From NCBI RefSeq assembly GCF_001905595.1, contig NZ_LIXI01000004.1, positions 62,001-126,000 on the forward strand: 64,000 nt of DNA, written 5' to 3'. Shown here piece by piece: positions 32,808 to 40,647 of the stretch. Origin of the DNA: Streptomyces sp. CB00316 (lineage in GTDB: Bacteria; Actinomycetota; Actinomycetes; Streptomycetales; Streptomycetaceae). Positions within the stretch are counted from its first letter, which is position 1. Every line of letters starts with the position of its first letter. Both the position numbers and the translations under genes were made by a program. The notes below the pieces were generated by a model. That model was given only the letters and a program-made list of their open reading frames with translations, had not been told where the DNA came from and searched no databases.

Positions 32808-34334
32808 ATGCCCAGCACCTCCCCCCGCCGCCGCGTCGCCCTGCCGCTCGCCGCCGCCGCACTCCTCGTCCCAGCCGCCACTGCCTGCTCCTCCGGCGGG
32901 GCAGGCGGCTCCGGCGCGTCCGGCGGGGACCAGCGGCTGAAGGTCGCCATGGCCTTCCCGCCCGCCCAGGCCATGTCGCCGTACGGGGACGACGCCGTCA
33001 CCCTCGGCCGCCTCGCCGTCGTCGAAGGCCTGACCAGCCTGGACAAGAACGGCGACGCCAAGCCCGCCCTCGCCACCGCCTGGAAGCGCGACGGCGACCT
33101 GGCCTGGGAGTTCACCCTGCGGAAGGCGGCCTTCCAGGACGGAACGCAGGTCGACGCGGCCGCCGTGGTCCGCTCGCTGGCCGCCGCCCAGAAGGCCTCA
33201 CCCAAGCCTCGGGTGCTCTCCGACTCCACGCTCACCGCGACGGCCGAGGGAGCCGACACCGTACGGGTCACGACGAAGACCGCCGACCCGCTGCTGCCCC
33301 AGCGGCTCGCCAACCCCTCGCTCGCCGTCCTCTCCGCCGCCGCCTACAAGGGCAACGGCAAGGTCGACCCCGCCGGGCACGCCACCGGCCCCTTCACCCT
33401 GGCCAAGGTGAACGGCGCGGTCAGCGCCACCCTGGAGCGCAACGACACCTACTGGGGCACCAAGGCCGAGGCCCCCGGCATCGACGTGAAGTTCGTCGCC
33501 GACGGCACCGCCCGCGCCAACGCGCTGCGCACCAAGGACGTCGACATCGCGGAGTACGTACCGATCTCGCAGGCCGCCCTCCTCGGCGACAACCTGGTCC
33601 ACGAGTTCCCCACCGCCCGCACCAGCGGCCTCTCCCTCAACACCGAGCGCGGCGTCTTCGCCGACCCGGCGATGCGCGCCGCCGCCCGCGAGGCCATCGA
33701 CTCCAAGACCCTGGCCGACGGCGTGTACGAAGGCCGCGCCGACACCGCGCAGGGGCTCCTCGGCCCCGGCGTCCGCTGGGCCGCCGAGCTGCGCACCGCC
33801 CCGACCGGACGGGCGAAGGCCGCCGCCCCGGCCGAGGTCGCGAAGACGAAGGAGATCGTCCTCGCCACGTACACCAACCGGCCCGAACTCCCCGAGGCCG
33901 CCACCGTCGTCCAGCAGCAGCTGGAGAAACGCGGCTTCACGGTGAAGCAGGTCGTCCGCGACTACGCGCAGATGGAGGCCGACGCGCTCGGCGGGAGATT
34001 CGACGCCTTCCTCCAGGCACGCAACACCCTTCTCGACACCGCCGACCCGCTCTCCTACCTCGCCTCCGACTTCACCTGCGACGGCAGCTTCAACATCAGC
34101 CAGCTCTGTGCGAAGCCCGTCGACACGGCCGTCTCGAAGGCCACCTCCCTCGCCGACAACGACGCCCGCCACCGCGCCGAGATGACCGCCGAGGCGGCGA
34201 TCCTCGGCGCCGACGCACTCGTCCCGCTCGTCCACGAGCGGTTCATCCAGGGGTACGACGACGCCCGGGTCGAAGGCGTCGCCCTCGACCCGATGGAGCG
34301 CACCCTGATCACCGCCGACACGCACATCGGATGA
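32808..34334 (+). CDS. ABC transporter solute-binding lipoprotein, peptide/nickel/metallophore type
   Basis: A 508-residue extracellular lipoprotein (SBP family 5). The signal peptide ends at Cys27 (PAATAC), followed by a Gly/Ser linker. Domain features are VVEGLTSLDKNGDAKPALATAWKRDGDLAWEFTLRKAAFQDGTQVDAAAVVRSLAAA near the N-terminus, then NPSLAVLSAAAY and ATGPFTLAKVNGAVSATLERNDTYWG. Family 5 members bind peptides, nickel or metal-chelator complexes. It is the first gene of a unit with a fused permease and an MFS transporter, under a Zur-box-like site, which points to a zinc-chelator ligand. That ligand is inferred. Confidence 0.92.
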   Translation: MPSTSPRRRVALPLAAAALLVPAATACSSGGAGGSGASGGDQRLKVAMAFPPAQAMSPYGDDAVTLGRLAVVEGLTSLDKNGDAKPALATAWKRDGDLAWEFTLRKAAFQDGTQVDAAAVVRSLAAAQKASPKPRVLSDSTLTATAEGADTVRVTTKTADPLLPQRLANPSLAVLSAAAYKGNGKVDPAGHATGPFTLAKVNGAVSATLERNDTYWGTKAEAPGIDVKFVADGTARANALRTKDVDIAEYVPISQAALLGDNLVHEFPTARTSGLSLNTERGVFADPAMRAAAREAIDSKTLADGVYEGRADTAQGLLGPGVRWAAELRTAPTGRAKAAAPAEVAKTKEIVLATYTNRPELPEAATVVQQQLEKRGFTVKQVVRDYAQMEADALGGRFDAFLQARNTLLDTADPLSYLASDFTCDGSFNISQLCAKPVDTAVSKATSLADNDARHRAEMTAEAAILGADALVPLVHERFIQGYDDARVEGVALDPMERTLITADTHIG

Positions 34335-34338
34335 GCGC

Positions 34339-36060
34339 GTGAAGTACCTCGCCGGGCGGCTGGTCACGCTGCTCGCCGTCGTCGCGGTGATCGGGCTGCT
34401 GCCCCGGCTCACCCGCACCGACCCGGCCCGCACGATCCTGCACGCCCGGTACGCCGACCGGGAGCCCACCCCGGAGACCCTCGACGCCATCCGCGCCGAG
34501 ACCGGACTCGACGGCGGGCCCCTGCACGTCCTCGGCTCCTGGCTCGGCGGGCTGCTCCGGGGTGACCTGGGGGAGTCCTGGGTCTCCGGACTGCCCGTCG
34601 CCCCCGACGTCACAGCCGCGCTCGGCAACTCCCTGACCCTGATGGGCGTCTCGCTGTCCGTCGCCCTCCTCCTCGCCCTCGCACTGAGCGCCCCGACCCT
34701 CCGGCACGGGGCCGCGCGCCGGGTCGTGCGGGTGCGCGCCGGAGTGGGGGCGGCGGTGCTCGCCGCGCTGCCGGAATTCCTGCTCGCGGCCGTACTGGCG
34801 ACGGTGTTCGCCGTGCACCTGGGGTGGTTCCCGGCCCTCGGCTGGGGCGCGCCCGGCCAGCTCGTGCTGCCCGCGCTCGCCATGGGCGTCCCCGCCGGGG
34901 CCCTCCTCGGCCGCCTCCTGGACGACGCCCTGCCCGGCGCCTTCGCCGAACCGTGGGCCCGCGCCGCCACCGCGCACGGCCTGCCGCGCCGCCGGATCGC
35001 CGCCCACGCCCTGCGCCGTACGCTGCCGGGGCTGCTGCCCCAGGTGGGCCTGGTCACGGTCGGGCTGACCGGGGGAGCGGTGGCCGTCGAGACGCTGTTC
35101 GCCGTCCCCGGGCTCGGGAGTACCGCGCTCGCCGCCGCCCTCGCCCAGGACCTGCCCGTCCTCCAGGCGTGCGTCCTCGTCCTGCTCCTCCTCGGCATCG
35201 CCGCCGGGCTCGCCACCCGCCTCGCCGCCCGCGCCCTCCTCGGCCCGGCCCTCACCGAACGCGCCCTGCCCACCCTCGTCACCCCCGAGCTCCCCGGCCG
35301 CCGCGCGCTCACGATCGTCGCCGTCCTCCTCGGCACCCTCCTCCTCGCCGTCACCGTCGCGGGCCTCCTGCGCGACCCCCTCCACGTCGACACCGCCGCC
35401 CGCCTCGCCGGCCCCTCCGCCGCACACCCCTTCGGTACCGACAACCTCGGCCGCGACGTCCTCGCCCGCCTCGGCCACGGGGCCGCCAGGACCGCCCTGG
35501 CAGCCGTCGCCGTCGGAGCCGTCACCCTCCTCCTCGGCCTCGCCCTCGGAGCCGTGCGCGCCGGAGCGCTCACCGAGACCGCCAACGCGCTCCCCGCCGT
35601 CCTCGCCGGCCTCGTCGTCGCGGGACTCGCCGGACCCGGCCCCTGGGGCGCCGCAGCCGCCGTGGCCGCCGTCGCCTGGGCGCCGCTCGCCGCCCACACC
35701 GCCGCCCTGTACGCCCAGGAGAAGGCCGCACCCCACCTCACCGCCGCCGTCGCCCTCGGCGCGGACCGGGCCCGCCTGGTCCGCCACCACGTACTCCCCG
35801 GCGTCCTCCCGCCCGTCGCCCGCCACGCCCTGCTCCGCGTCCCGGCCCTCGCGCTGGCCCTGGCCTCCCTCGGCTTCCTCGGGCTCGGCACGCAGGCGCC
35901 CGCGCCGGAGTGGGGCCGGATGCTCTCCGAGAACATGCCGTACGCCGAACGCGCCCCCTGGGCCGTCCTCGCGCCCGCCGCCGCGCTCGTCGTCCTCGGC
36001 ACGCTGGCGGTCCTCACCTCGGCCGCCGCGCGCGGGCGCACCCCGGCGGGTGCGAAGTGA
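34339..36060 (+). CDS. ABC transporter permease with both membrane subunits fused
   Basis: A 573-residue membrane protein equal to a DppB-like plus a DppC-like subunit in one chain. Half one opens with MKYLAGRLVTLLAVVAVIGLLPRL and carries its ATPase-docking EAA-type loop in EPWARAATAHGLPRRRIAAHALRRTLPGLL. Half two has the DppC signature HPFGTDNLGRDVLARLGHGAARTAL and a second docking loop TAAVALGADRARLVRHHVLPGVLPP. Normally the two halves are separate genes. GTG 34339 follows the lipoprotein stop by four bases, and the MFS start overlaps its stop. No ATPase gene is adjacent, so the motor must be encoded elsewhere. Confidence 0.92.
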   Translation: MKYLAGRLVTLLAVVAVIGLLPRLTRTDPARTILHARYADREPTPETLDAIRAETGLDGGPLHVLGSWLGGLLRGDLGESWVSGLPVAPDVTAALGNSLTLMGVSLSVALLLALALSAPTLRHGAARRVVRVRAGVGAAVLAALPEFLLAAVLATVFAVHLGWFPALGWGAPGQLVLPALAMGVPAGALLGRLLDDALPGAFAEPWARAATAHGLPRRRIAAHALRRTLPGLLPQVGLVTVGLTGGAVAVETLFAVPGLGSTALAAALAQDLPVLQACVLVLLLLGIAAGLATRLAARALLGPALTERALPTLVTPELPGRRALTIVAVLLGTLLLAVTVAGLLRDPLHVDTAARLAGPSAAHPFGTDNLGRDVLARLGHGAARTALAAVAVGAVTLLLGLALGAVRAGALTETANALPAVLAGLVVAGLAGPGPWGAAAAVAAVAWAPLAAHTAALYAQEKAAPHLTAAVALGADRARLVRHHVLPGVLPPVARHALLRVPALALALASLGFLGLGTQAPAPEWGRMLSENMPYAERAPWAVLAPAAALVVLGTLAVLTSAAARGRTPAGAK

Positions 36061-37361
36061 GCGCGCGCGTGGAGAGGGCGCAGCCCCGGACGAGCACCCG
36101 CGCACGCCCCCGCACCGCGAGCTCCGCCACCCCCTACCTCCGCCTCCTGACCACCACCCAGTTCGCCTTCAACATCGGCTTCTTCGCCGTCCTGCCCTAC
36201 CTCGCCGCCCACCTCGGCAGCGGCCTCTCCATGGCGGGGTGGCTCGTCGGGCTCGTCCTCGGCCTGCGCACCTTCAGCCAGCAGGGCCTCTTCGTCGTCG
36301 GCGGCGCCCTCACCGACCGCTACGGACCCCGGCCGGTCGTCCTGGCGGGCTGCGCGCTGCGGATCGCCGGCTTCGGCTGGCTCGCGTACGCCGGTTCCAC
36401 CGCCACCGTCATCGCGGCCGTCCTCCTCATAGGCTTCGCCGCCGCCCTGTTCTCGCCCGCCGTCGAGTCCGAGACCGCCCGCGAGGCCGTCCGCCACGAG
36501 CAGACCACCGGCACCCCGCGCGCCCAGGTGCTCGCCCTGTTCTCCGCCGCCGGACAGGCCGGGGCGTTCCTCGGGCCGCTGCTGGGCTCCCTGCTCCTGC
36601 TGCTCGGCGGCGGCTTCCGGGCCGCCTGCCTCGCCGGGGCCCTCGTCTTCGTCGCCGTACTCGCCGGACACGCCCGCCTGATGCCGCGCCGGGAGGAGGC
36701 AGAGAACGGGGCCCTCACCCGTACGGCCCAAAGCGCCACGACCTGCTCGGCGGCATCCTCCTGGCGGGCGGTCCTCACCAACCGGCCCTTCCTCGTCCTC
36801 TGCCTCGCGTACAGCACCTACCTCGTCGCCTACAACCAGCTCTACCTCTCCCTCCCCGCAGAGGTGGAGCGCGCCACCGGCTCGCAGGCCGCGCTCGGCT
36901 GGCTCTTCGCGCTCTCCTCGCTGCTCGTCGTCACCCTCCAGCTGCCGCTGACCCGCCGGTCCGCGCACCGGATGGCCCCGCGCACCGCCCTGGTCACCGG
37001 CCTCACCGTCGTCGCCGCCGGATTCGCCGTCGTACCGCTCACCCCCGGCGGGCCCGGCGGCCTGCTGCCCGGCGCGGTCCTCGTCGTCCTGCTCACCCTC
37101 GGCCAGATGCTGCTGGTCCCCGCGGCCCGGGGCATGGTGCCGGACCTGGTCGTCGACCGGCGGCTCGGGCTGGCCACCGGAGCACTCTCCTCCGTCTCCG
37201 GCCTCGCGGTCCTCGGCGGCAGCGCGGCCACCGGGGCCCTCCTCGGCGCCCCCGCCCCGGTCCTGTGGGCCGTGCTGGCCGCCGTACCGTTGGCCGGAGC
37301 CGCCCTCGCGTTCACCCTTCCGGCGGGACACGGAGGGAAGTACGGGCGACGCGGGAAGTAA
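36057..37361 (+). CDS. MFS transporter (possible metallophore exporter)
   Basis: A 434-residue transporter with about 12 hydrophobic segments. A 28-residue Arg/Thr-rich start precedes FAFNIGFFAVLPYLAAHL; motif A is GALTDRYGPRPVVLAG; a central loop RREEAENGALTRTAQS splits the two halves. GTG 36057 overlaps the permease stop by four bases, so it is translated with the importer. Staphylopine-type systems pair an importer of this class with an MFS exporter (CntE) for the free chelator. That parallel, with the Zur-like site, suggests a metal-chelator exporter. This is inference; other drug or peptide roles are possible. Confidence 0.88.
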   Translation: MSARVERAQPRTSTRARPRTASSATPYLRLLTTTQFAFNIGFFAVLPYLAAHLGSGLSMAGWLVGLVLGLRTFSQQGLFVVGGALTDRYGPRPVVLAGCALRIAGFGWLAYAGSTATVIAAVLLIGFAAALFSPAVESETAREAVRHEQTTGTPRAQVLALFSAAGQAGAFLGPLLGSLLLLLGGGFRAACLAGALVFVAVLAGHARLMPRREEAENGALTRTAQSATTCSAASSWRAVLTNRPFLVLCLAYSTYLVAYNQLYLSLPAEVERATGSQAALGWLFALSSLLVVTLQLPLTRRSAHRMAPRTALVTGLTVVAAGFAVVPLTPGGPGGLLPGAVLVVLLTLGQMLLVPAARGMVPDLVVDRRLGLATGALSSVSGLAVLGGSAATGALLGAPAPVLWAVLAAVPLAGAALAFTLPAGHGGKYGRRGK

Positions 37362-37441
37362 CAGAGGGGGCGCGAGGTTGGGGGGTAGGACCGCAGGGCA
37401 ACCGACACCGGACCACCCGGCCACTCAGGAGGACGTACGTC

Positions 37442-37846
37442 ATGACCGCCGCACTCTCCACCGAACTCAAGAACCTTCTCGACACCCCGGTCTTCGTCAA
37501 CATCGCCACCATCCAGCCGGACGGCAGCCCCCAGGTCTCCCCGGTGTGGGTGAAGCGCGACGGCGACGACCTCCTGATCTCCACCACGGTCGGCCGCCGC
37601 AAGGAGACGAACCTCCGCCGCGACCCGCGCGTCACCGTCGTCGTCCAGCCGGCCGACAACCCGTACACCTACGCCGAGATCCGCGGCCGGGCGGAGCTGA
37701 CCACGGAGGGCGGCCAGGAGCTGATCGACGAGCTGTCGCTGAAGTACACCGGCAAGCCGTACGCGGAGTTCAACCCGAACTCCGCCCAGGACGACCCCCG
37801 GGTCGTGGTCCGGATCACCCCGCGCAAGGTCGTCGGCCGCATCTGA
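37442..37846 (+). CDS. PPOX-class F420-dependent oxidoreductase-like protein
   Basis: A 134-residue split-beta-barrel flavin/deazaflavin protein. LKNLLDTPVFVNIATIQPDGSPQVSPVWVKRDGDDLLISTT is the standard family opening, then GRRKETNLRRDPRVTVVVQPADNPYTYAEIRGRAEL. The Lys/Arg-rich RRKETNLRRDPR loop fits F420 phosphate binding. AGGAGGA precedes ATG 37442. Substrate is unknown. The 3' flank (37850-37905) has several short GAGAGCCC copies. Confidence 0.92.
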   Translation: MTAALSTELKNLLDTPVFVNIATIQPDGSPQVSPVWVKRDGDDLLISTTVGRRKETNLRRDPRVTVVVQPADNPYTYAEIRGRAELTTEGGQELIDELSLKYTGKPYAEFNPNSAQDDPRVVVRITPRKVVGRI

Positions 37847-37991
37847 GGAGCCCACGAGAGCCCCCCGAGAGCCCCACAGAGCCCCCGAGAGCCCTCGGCG
37901 GGGCTTCCCCGACCAGGCCGGTATCAGAAAGTTGCCCCCGCGATCGCCCAAGGGTCGCGGGGCACTGGTGTCGGCCTACTACCCTTGAGGC

Positions 37992-39392
37992 GTGACTATT
38001 CGCCTGCACGACACCAGCGCCCGGCAGATCCGTGACTTCGTCCCGCTCACGGCGGGCTGTGTCTCGATCTACCTCTGTGGCGCTACCGTCCAGGCCGCAC
38101 CGCACATCGGGCACATCCGTTCCGGGCTGAACTTCGACATCATGCGCCGCTGGTTCACCTACCGCGGCTACGACGTGACGTTCGTCCGGAACGTCACCGA
38201 CATCGACGACAAGATCATCAAGAAGTCCGCCGAACAGGGCCGCCCCTGGTGGTCGATCGGTTACGAGAACGAGCGCGCGTTCAACGACGGCTACGACGCG
38301 CTGGGCTGCCTGCCGCCCACCTACGAGCCCCGTGCCACCGGCCACATCACCGAGATGATCGAGATGATGCGCGGCCTCATCGAGCGCGGCCACGCCTACG
38401 AGGCGGACGGCAACGTCTACTTCGACGTCCGGTCCCTCCCCAGCTACCTGGAGCTCTCCAACCAGGAGCTGGACGACCTGCGCCAGCCCTCCGGCGAGGG
38501 CGAGACCGGCAAGCGCGACCAGCGGGACTTCGCCATGTGGAAGGCGGCCAAGCCGGGCGAGCCCAGCTGGGAGACCCCCTGGGGTCGCGGCCGGCCCGGC
38601 TGGCACCTGGAGTGCTCGGCGATGGCGCACAAGTACCTGGGCTCCGCGTTCGACATCCACGGCGGCGGACTCGACCTGATCTTCCCGCACCACGAGAACG
38701 AGATCGCCCAGGCCACGGCGTACGGCGACGCGTTCGCCAACTACTGGGTGCACAACGCCTGGGTCACCATGTCCGGCGAGAAGATGTCGAAGTCGCTCGG
38801 CAACTCCGTCCTCGTCGGCGAGATGGTCAAGCACTGGCGCCCGATCGTCCTGCGCTACTACCTGGGCACCCCCCACTACCGCTCGATGATCGAGTACAGC
38901 GAGGAGTCCCTGCGCGAGGCCGAGTCCGCGTTCGCGCGGATCGAGGGCTTCGTCCAGCGCGTCACCGAGAAGGCGGGGGAGGTCGTCGCCCCCGCCGCCG
39001 AGGTGCCGCCCGCCTTCGCCGAGGCGATGGACGAGGACCTGGGCGTGCCGCAGGCCCTCGCGATCGTCCACACCACGGTCCGCCAGGGCAACAGCGCGCT
39101 CGCCGCCGACGACAAGGAAGCCGCCGTCACCCGCCTCGCCGAGGTCCGGGCCATGCTCGGTGTCCTCGGACTCGACCCGCTGGGTGAGCACTGGGCGGGC
39201 GAGGGCGACCGGGGCGAGGACCTCCACGGCGTCGTCGACACCCTCGTACGCCTGGTCCTCGACCAGCGGCAGTCGGCCCGCGAACGCAAGGACTGGGCCG
39301 CCGCCGACGCCATCCGCGACCAGCTCAACCAGTCCGGACTCGTCATCGAGGACAGCGCCGACGGTCCGCGGTGGACGCTCGCACCGCGCTGA
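37992..39392 (+). CDS. cysS: Cysteinyl-tRNA synthetase
   Basis: A 466-residue class I synthetase that charges tRNA-Cys. The HIGH motif is in [14 protein letters not shown], zinc ligands include Cys in IYLCGATV, the Cys of WHLECSAMA and His in [10 protein letters not shown], and KMSKS is in [14 protein letters not shown] 37992 is the start. TACCCT at 37981-37986 resembles a -10 and would give a leaderless or near-leaderless message. An 8-bp hairpin (CCCCGCGA/TCGCGGGG, 37936-37962) lies just upstream but no T-box motif is seen. Confidence 0.97.
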   Translation: MTIRLHDTSARQIRDFVPLTAGCVSIYLCGATVQAAPHIGHIRSGLNFDIMRRWFTYRGYDVTFVRNVTDIDDKIIKKSAEQGRPWWSIGYENERAFNDGYDALGCLPPTYEPRATGHITEMIEMMRGLIERGHAYEADGNVYFDVRSLPSYLELSNQELDDLRQPSGEGETGKRDQRDFAMWKAAKPGEPSWETPWGRGRPGWHLECSAMAHKYLGSAFDIHGGGLDLIFPHHENEIAQATAYGDAFANYWVHNAWVTMSGEKMSKSLGNSVLVGEMVKHWRPIVLRYYLGTPHYRSMIEYSEESLREAESAFARIEGFVQRVTEKAGEVVAPAAEVPPAFAEAMDEDLGVPQALAIVHTTVRQGNSALAADDKEAAVTRLAEVRAMLGVLGLDPLGEHWAGEGDRGEDLHGVVDTLVRLVLDQRQSARERKDWAAADAIRDQLNQSGLVIEDSADGPRWTLAPR

Positions 39393-39416
39393 GCGCACCC
39401 TCTGAGCAGGGCAATG

Positions 39417-39442
39417 GTGCCGCCCGGCGATCCGGGCGGCAC
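39417..39442 (+). terminator. Terminator after cysS
   Basis: GTGCCGCCCGG (39417-39427), CGAT loop, CCGGGCGGCAC (39432-39442): a perfect 11-bp stem 25 bases after the cysS stop. Confidence 0.88.
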
Positions 39443-39503
39443 ACTGAGACGTAGACGATCCGCATACGCATGTAGATCGCAGATTTACAGGAACAGGTAG
39501 GTC

Positions 39504-40460
39504 ATGGCCGGGAACAGCCAGCGCAGGAACCGCCGCACGTCCAACAAGAAGGGCATGCAGGTCGGCAGCGGTGGTCAGCGACGCCGTGGTCTCGAAGGCA
39601 AGGGACCCACGCCGCCCGCCTCCGCCCGCAAGGGACACAAGAAGAACCGGATCGCCGGCGCCCAGGCCAAGCAGGCCGCGGCCCGCCGCCCCGCGCCCCG
39701 ACGCGGCGGCGTGAAGGGCACCTCCGAGATGGTCGTGGGCCGCAACCCGGTCTACGAGGCCCTGCGCGACGGTGTGCCCGCCACCACCCTCTACGTCCAG
39801 CAGTACATCGACAACGACGAGCGCGTCCGCGACGCCCTCAAGCTCGCGGGCGAGCGCGGCAACATCAACCTGATGGAGGCCCCGCGCCCCGAGCTGGACC
39901 GGATGACGAACGGCCTGAACCACCAGGGCCTCGTCCTCCAGGTCCCGCCGTACGAGTACGCGCACCCGGAGGACCTCACCGCCGCCGCGTACGACAACAA
40001 CGAGGACCCGCTGATCGTCGCCCTCGACGGCGTCACGGACCCCCGCAACCTCGGCGCGATCGTCCGCTCGGTCTCCGCGTTCGGCGGCCACGGCGTGGTC
40101 GTCCCCGAGCGCCGCGCGGCCGGCATGACCGCCGGAGCGTGGAAGTCCTCGGCCGGTACGGCGGCCCGCACCCCGGTCTCCCGGGTCACCAACCTGACCC
40201 GCGCCCTGGAGGGCTACCAGAAGGCGGGCCTCACGGTCGTCGGCCTCGCCGCCGACGGCGAGCACACGGTGGAGGACCTGGAGCAGCTGGCCGGTCCGGT
40301 CGTCATCGTCATCGGCAGTGAGGGCAAGGGCCTGGGCCGCCTCGTCGGCGAGACCTGCGACTACCGCGTCCGGATCTCCATGCCGGGCGGCGCCGAATCG
40401 CTCAACGCCGGCGTCGCGGCGGGCATCGTGCTCTACGAGGTGGCGCGCCGCCGCGCATAG
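39504..40460 (+). CDS. rlmB: 23S rRNA (guanosine(2251)-2'-O)-methyltransferase
   Basis: A 318-residue SPOUT/TrmH methyltransferase. A basic, probably disordered N-terminus of about 75 residues (RRNRRTSNKKGMQVGSGG, RKGHKKNRIAG) precedes the substrate-binding domain (MVVGRNPVYEALRDG) and the trefoil-knot domain: ALDGVTDPRNLGAIVRS, VIVIGSEGKGLGRLV and ISMPGGAESLNAGVAAGI. It 2'-O-methylates a guanosine in 23S rRNA. GGTAGG lies before ATG 39504. It follows cysS, as in many actinobacteria. Confidence 0.95.
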   Translation: MAGNSQRRNRRTSNKKGMQVGSGGQRRRGLEGKGPTPPASARKGHKKNRIAGAQAKQAAARRPAPRRGGVKGTSEMVVGRNPVYEALRDGVPATTLYVQQYIDNDERVRDALKLAGERGNINLMEAPRPELDRMTNGLNHQGLVLQVPPYEYAHPEDLTAAAYDNNEDPLIVALDGVTDPRNLGAIVRSVSAFGGHGVVVPERRAAGMTAGAWKSSAGTAARTPVSRVTNLTRALEGYQKAGLTVVGLAADGEHTVEDLEQLAGPVVIVIGSEGKGLGRLVGETCDYRVRISMPGGAESLNAGVAAGIVLYEVARRRA

Positions 40461-40582
40461 CCGCGTACCGGCGAGCCCGTACGGCGTTCGCGCGGTGACC
40501 ACCTCGGCAACGGGGCGGCCCGCTCACCGAGTTGACGCGCGAACGCCGAACAGGGTTCCAGGATGCCCGAGTTTGGCCGGAT

Positions 40583-40616
40583 CTTGACGGGTCTCGGACA
40601 CATCGGGCCCGTCAAG
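40583..40616. promoter_or_regulatory. Inverted repeat upstream of DoxX-like gene
   Basis: CTTGACGGG (40583-40591), 16 bases, CCCGTCAAG (40608-40616), perfect. TTGACG here is a consensus -35 on either strand. The element is 32 bp before ATG 40648 and may be an operator or divergent promoter pair. Confidence 0.5.
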
Positions 40617-40647
40617 GCAGTGTCCTAACCACCCATCACTCGGTTAG

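Noticed and set aside
34824..36056. In-frame upstream extension of the MFS gene across the permease
   Set aside because: The translated part is Arg/Pro-rich noise from another frame of the permease; the true start is GTG 36057 overlapping the permease stop.
33198..37424. A 1400-codon open frame on the minus strand
   Set aside because: It lies antisense to the lipoprotein, permease and MFS genes. Its composition (Gly/Arg/Glu/Ala runs) is what the complement of GC-rich codons gives. No domain is readable.
37921..37991. Possible T-box leader before cysS
   Set aside because: There is an 8-bp hairpin but no T-box sequence or specifier arrangement, and the leader is too short.
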